This document shows positions 59,693-64,000 of a DNA stretch of 64,000 nucleotides, in pieces. The notes under the pieces are model-generated. The model was not told the DNA's origin and did not search any database. It was given only the letters and a program-made list of their open reading frames with translations. The DNA is from Tritrichomonas musculus (lineage: Eukaryota > Parabasalia > Tritrichomonadida > Tritrichomonadidae), in the NCBI GenBank assembly GCA_039105265.1, contig JAPFFF010000009.1:5270001-5334000 (forward strand). Direction: 5' to 3'. Numbering within the stretch: position 1 is the first letter of the stretch; the number at the start of each line of letters is the position of its first letter. Both the position numbers and the translations under genes were made by a program.

Positions 59693-60114
59693 AGTTGTAA
59701 ACATCAAAAACCCCTCCAGGTATTTGAAGTTTAGGAAATCCTTTTTTTTTTAATGTTATTAACTATTTTAGTTGTTCTTTTTTTTTTTTTCCTTTTTTTT
59801 ATTCTTGCCTTTTTTCTTCTTCTTTCTATTTAGTTAACAAAATTAATTTCAAAATATTTCATAATAAAAAATCTTTAACAATCTTAGTTTTGCGTGAGTT
59901 ATTATTTTCTTGCTTTTTACACATTTTTCCTTTTTTCTCTTTTCTTTTTTTTTTTTCTTTCCATTGTCTTTAATGTATTTTATTTATTTATCAATTACTA
60001 TATTGATAGTATAAAAGCACTTGAGAGGAATTGCTCTGATTAAATATGAGAACAATATTGCGGCTATTAATTAAATAAGGATATTATTATATATTTTAAA
60101 TCCTGATATAATAT

Positions 60115-60545
60115 TTAGAACTGAGTACAAAAGACCATTGAAACATTTTGCTGCTACTGAAACCAAAAACACTTGGAACAATTGTACTTTTTTAAAACCT
60201 GAATTAAAAAAAAAAAAAAACTGAACACTTTAAAAAAATTGAACTATTTGCTGCTCCCTGAAATAACTGAACCTATAAACCATTTCATACATTAGGATCC
60301 TGAATTAAAATCTGACCTGAAAATCCATAAAAACTAAATCCATTTCTGAAAATTGAACTATTTAAAAATTGAACAATAGATGCCATGAACTTAAAAATTG
60401 AACATTGAACTGAAATAAACATAAACAATAAATGAACCAAATAATAAACTTGAATTGAACCATTGAAACAAATTATTTGACACAAATTGGACACCATAAA
60501 ACTTGAACTTGGACACATTATTGAAACCGATTAAATACCTAAATA
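60115..60545 (+). repeat. Cryptic simple repeat based on (T/C)TGAA(C)
   Basis: Over about 430 bp, TGAA or TGAAC recurs every 8-20 nt (CTGAATT, CTGAACAC, TTGAACTA, CTGAAAAT, TTGAACATTGAACTGAAAT). Spacing is irregular and copies are drifted, so it is not a classical satellite. Confidence 0.55.
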
Positions 60546-61593
60546 ATTGATTCACAATGAACAAAAAATAATAAAATAAAAAAAATAAAAAAATATTATT
60601 TTTTCTTTTGAAAAAAGTGAAAAAATATCATATTAAAAATAATACATTATCCTAAAAAAAAGTTATATATTGAAGAAGTTGTTATCTTCTTATTAATATT
60701 TTTCATCAATAAATATTATTTTCCTATTTTTTATATTTTGATCGCAGAATACATTTTTTCTCTTTTCTTTTTCTTTTTTCAAAAATCTGCGCCTATATTA
60801 TTTATATTATTTTTTGATAATATTATGAAAAAAATCGTCAATACATTAAAAATAAAAATAAAAAATATCATCCTAGTATTGAATTGACCTAGTAAAAAAT
60901 GAAAAATTTAAAGGATAGGGCGATTGTGAAATGTAAGAAAATGTACCAAAGTGTTATTATATAGTAAGGTCATTAATGATAAAAAATAAATAGCATCAAA
61001 TTAAAATATGAGGCCAATTATAATGTTAAGTCATTAACAAAAAATCTTAAATATCTTTTGATTATTTGAATGTTAAACGATGTTGCTGCAGAACTGCAAT
61101 CAACAACGGAATCTGATAGAACTGTTTTGTTATTTTCTCTGTTTTGTATACTAGTAGATTATAATAAAACAATGATATTTGTAAAAAGGTTACAATAAGA
61201 TGCATAATAAATTATCTGAGACAATAGGGGTAAAAATGATAAGATCCTTATAAATAAAAAGCAATCTTCATAATAAGAATTGAAGGAATCTCCAAAAAAT
61301 AAAATGAAGTGTTATTTCACAAAAACTTTATGGGTGGTTAAAAAACGGTTTATGTGAAAAATTGAAAGCTAATTTGACTTACCAAAATCTTTAACATCGT
61401 TTTTTTAACATAATTTCTTTGAAAATTTGAAACAAAAAAACGGTTTTTGATAAAAAAACAAAGCAATAAGGGAGGAAATTAAAAAATTAAGTTTGTTTAT
61501 TTATTTAATAAAAAACTATCAAATATATACTTTTAAAAAAAATATCAAATCAAAAAGTGAAATTCACTCTGTGAATAATTTGGTTGAGGTTAT

Positions 61594-61658
61594 CAACTTG
61601 AGGTCCTCAAGTTGAGGAATAAAAATCATGACTTTTTTTTTAATATAACATGTTATAT
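61594..61658. repeat. Two perfect short palindromes
   Basis: CAACTTGAGG (61594-61603) and CCTCAAGTTG (61605-61614) face each other across one T. ATATAACA/TGTTATAT is a 16-bp palindrome at 61643-61658. A smaller ATTCAC/GTGAAT pair precedes them at about 61563. All lie 3' of the phosphatase gene. Confidence 0.5.
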
Positions 61659-61827
61659 GACCACCGTGAGATAAGGTTATTCAAATTAAAATTAATCATT
61701 AAAAGCGATTAAATCCAATAATAAAAAAAAGTTGAATTGAAAATAAGAATTGATTAATAAAAGAAGTTTAAATTTTAGAACATATTAACAAACATTAAAT
61801 ATATAAAACCGCACAATAATTTGAGAA

Positions 61828-63081
61828 TCACGATGAAATTGCTCCAATATTAGAAAGTGTACCGTGCTTTACTTTTGGTCTTAGTATTTCTGATGAAGCT
61901 GATCTTCCAAAGTTTTTGTATGCTCTTCTTTGTGCTAAAATCTGATATGAATTTTGATTTTTTGATTCTTTTCTTAGTTCCAATAATTTTACACTCAAAG
62001 CAATGCTGCATTTATCACGTCCTTCGTCATCATATGTAGAACTTCCACTATCTGAAATATTTCCTTTCCCTATATTTAGAATTTGAATTGGCTTTTTGAT
62101 TATTCCGCCTCGTTTAATCCCTTGGCTGCATTTAAAAAGCGTGTCAACTCTTTTTAAAATATCTAACGGAGGGAGTGAAAAAGCTTGGATTTCACCTTCT
62201 TCTGTAATAAAAAGCAGTCCAGCACGGTTTGATCCAGCCTCTTCATAGTTACTAGATGAAAAAACTGTGTAAAGAAGGTTATTGGCAAATTTAAGTATTC
62301 CATATGGAACGCATTGATGACCTCTAACGATATGTTTAAGATTTGATTCATTTAAAAATCGAATTACTGCTGACGCTCCATAGGCAACGCCTGATCCTCT
62401 TGTTGATCGTATAAAATCTTTTTCTGTATTCGATGGATCAGACCATAAAACATCAGACACCATATAATCTTCATATTGTGTCATTGGTCTTTTAAGACCG
62501 TATAATTGTTGAGGTGATTTTAACGCAGGTGAAAGGCCACCGTGGACGCAGAATATACTATCAGAAATCACAGCGGCAATAGGCATCCATTGAAAGACAG
62601 AATTTATTTCATTCCAAAGTATCTCTTTTCCTGTTTGTAAAATCACCTCATCATAAAATCCATAAACTTGATTAACATGATCAAATTCATGATTTCCACG
62701 AAGCATTAAAATATTGTTTGGATAAGCGTATTGAAGAGCAAATAATAATGTAACCACTTCGACTGAAAACTCTCCTCGATCAACGTAATCGCCAAGAAAA
62801 AGAATTTGTGAGCTTGGTGGAGGTTTGGCGTAAATTAGTATTCGCAATAAATCAAAAAGATTTCCATGAATGTCTCCTAATATATAAATTGGACTTGATA
62901 TTTCTACAAGAGTATCTTTTTCTTGAAATACTGGTATAACACAGTGGCATAATTCAATAATAAGCGATGGTTCAAATTGAGGAATTGGAATCTTTTTTCC
63001 GATGTCTCCAACACGTTCCTCTGGAAGATTGAGTATTGTTTCATATGCAGTCAGTACTTCATTTACTGGTTTAGGCCACAT
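61828..63081 (-). CDS. PPP-family Ser/Thr protein phosphatase with C-terminal extension
   Basis: A 417-aa metallophosphatase of the PP1/PP2A/PP2B superfamily. Metal- and phosphate-binding motifs are complete: GDIHG (69-73), GDYVDRG (97-103), RGNHE (128-132), HGGLSP (180-185) and the later HIVRGHQCVPYG. YGFYDE (140-145) and WMPIAAVI are also canonical, so it should be active. The SAPNY element before the active-site loop reads SSSNY. The first 60 residues are PP1-like in length; the last 100 are a family-unlike basic/Ser-rich tail (SDSGSSTYDDEGRDKC; KVKHGTLSNIG) that may be regulatory. No PP2B-type calmodulin site is evident. Trichomonads carry many diverged PPP genes. The ATG at 63081 is clear. 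Confidence 0.9.
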   Translation of the reverse strand: MWPKPVNEVLTAYETILNLPEERVGDIGKKIPIPQFEPSLIIELCHCVIPVFQEKDTLVEISSPIYILGDIHGNLFDLLRILIYAKPPPSSQILFLGDYVDRGEFSVEVVTLLFALQYAYPNNILMLRGNHEFDHVNQVYGFYDEVILQTGKEILWNEINSVFQWMPIAAVISDSIFCVHGGLSPALKSPQQLYGLKRPMTQYEDYMVSDVLWSDPSNTEKDFIRSTRGSGVAYGASAVIRFLNESNLKHIVRGHQCVPYGILKFANNLLYTVFSSSNYEEAGSNRAGLLFITEEGEIQAFSLPPLDILKRVDTLFKCSQGIKRGGIIKKPIQILNIGKGNISDSGSSTYDDEGRDKCSIALSVKLLELRKESKNQNSYQILAQRRAYKNFGRSASSEILRPKVKHGTLSNIGAISS

Positions 63082-64000
63082 ATATTAAAATTTTAATTCT
63101 ATTGAATTTTCAATTGAAAAAAATAACAGAAAAATTTAAATCAATAAATGTTCATTCTAGATAATCGCTCTATCAGGATTCCTGATTCAGGAATCACTCT
63201 ATAGAAAATTGAAATCAATAAAATCGCATATTGCAAATTACTTAAAAATCTTGTATATTATTTAAATAAATCTATAAGTCAAGATAAGAAATTTATTTGG
63301 AACTTATTAAAATGATCAAAGATTTTTTATTAAAATGGATAATTAGGTAACGATGTATCATTAATTTCATTTTAGTTTTATAGTGTGCCATATTTTTTAT
63401 ATAAAAGATAGATTTGATTCATTTTAGAATTTGAAGAACAAATGTAAGGAAGCAAATATTGTACTAGCATCATCATTACTGTTGAATCATCGTTAAATAT
63501 TCTTATAGCAATCAACAATGAATTTAGTGATATTATTTTTACAAATAAAATATTTTTGAAAAATCTTTAATTATTTTTTTGAAGTTGTTTATTTGATCAT
63601 AATTTTAATTATTATTAGGGCCTAAAAAAGATATTTTGCAACATGTATAATGAATTAAAGTGTGGTTGATTAAGATGAAAAAATTGAAATCTTTGAATTT
63701 TGAAATGTTGATATCTTTTTATGAGGAATTTATTTGCGAAAAAGCATTTATCATATCTAATAAACAAAAGGATTGTTTTATTTTATTAATGGAATAATTT
63801 ATTTGTATATAATATATTATATTTTAAAATATTTTATTTAATTCGAATATGCGAGTTCAATCAAGATATTATTTATTTTAAAAATGAATAACTGAATTTT
63901 TTAAAAAAATTCAATAAGATTTATTTTTTATACTCTGAATATTTGAATAATTATTTTATAAAATAAAAAAAAATTGAAAGAGTGTTTCAATTTTTGAAAA
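63082..64000. other. Intergenic to window end, AT-rich
   Basis: This is the 5' flank of the phosphatase gene plus sequence of unknown partner. A tight hairpin lies at 63177-63195 (GATTCCTGA, one T, TCAGGAATC), flanked on both sides by CTCTAT. No frame or RNA is credible in the rest. Confidence 0.45.
63177..63195. repeat. 9-bp perfect inverted repeat flanked by CTCTAT direct repeats
   Basis: GATTCCTGA and TCAGGAATC are separated by a single T; CTCTATC lies just outside on the left and CTCTAT on the right. It is about 100 bp upstream of the phosphatase start and could be a protein-binding site. Confidence 0.4.

Larger units (their letters stand above)
58995..61827. other. Long non-coding stretch (2.8 kb)
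   Basis: This is the longest gap outside the element. The right-hand 5' flank of the HECT gene is plain AT-rich. Three things stand out: a GC-richer foldable block at 59585-59692, a cryptic TGAAC-rich repeat at about 60115-60545, and a cluster of short palindromes at 61563-61658. Pyrimidine runs (about 59740-59830 and 59925-59965) lie between. No frame over 80 codons is credible. Confidence 0.5.

Overview
The window is a stretch of very AT-rich, gene-dense, intron-poor eukaryotic nuclear DNA, most likely from a parabasalid protist of the Tritrichomonas/Trichomonas kind. The support is inferential: long uninterrupted reading frames in the standard code, short intergenic gaps full of A/T homopolymers, giant BEACH, HECT and USP proteins, a BspA-like leucine-rich-repeat/kinase fusion, a protein with an axonemal dynein light-chain domain (a flagellated cell), and at least one start codon preceded within 10 nt by a trichomonad-type initiator (TCAYTW). 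No spliceosomal intron, rRNA, tRNA or CRISPR array was recognised.

Layout. 1-8.7 kb: the 3' part of a PTEN-like phosphatase, an Nbp35-type Fe-S scaffold ATPase, a zinc-finger/coiled-coil protein, an Ash2-like SPRY protein, a charged protein of unknown role and a cyclin. 9.2-14 kb: a multi-pass membrane protein, an N-myristoylation-signal RING E3 and MSH2. 14.2-21.8 kb: a 2521-residue deubiquitinase. 22.2-32.6 kb: LRR-kinase, a PARP-like protein, a DegT/RfbH-like probable pseudoenzyme, an IQ/coiled-coil protein, an HP1-like chromo/chromo-shadow protein, a Cwc25-like splicing factor and a MyTH4-RhoGAP protein. 33.7-41.1 kb: a 2449-residue PH-BEACH-WD40-zinc-finger protein. 41.26-45.58 kb: a foldback-type mobile element with two 1420-bp inverted arms. 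45.6-50.5 kb: an ATG-less orphan frame, a BAR-like coiled-coil protein and an AXDND1-like axonemal protein. 50.7-59 kb: a 2760-residue HECT E3 with a myristoylation signal. 59-61.8 kb: a long non-coding stretch with a candidate structured RNA and a cryptic TGAAC-rich repeat. 61.8-63.1 kb: a PPP-family phosphatase. The rest is AT-rich non-coding.

The genes do not form one pathway. Housekeeping (Fe-S assembly, mismatch repair, splicing, chromatin) sits beside signalling (PTEN, PPP, RhoGAP, kinase) and ubiquitin enzymes (RING, USP, HECT). The most unusual item is the foldback element: equal-length, apparently near-identical arms, inserted in a T tract, with no recognisable transposase. Next are the HP1-like protein, the DegT homologue that lacks its cofactor lysine, the PARP-like gene, and two GC-richer non-coding islands that can fold.

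Four reading frames appear longer than the ATG-initiated gene because they open at TTG or GTG; I give ATG-based starts where one exists. All family assignments come from reading motifs by eye; no database search was run.
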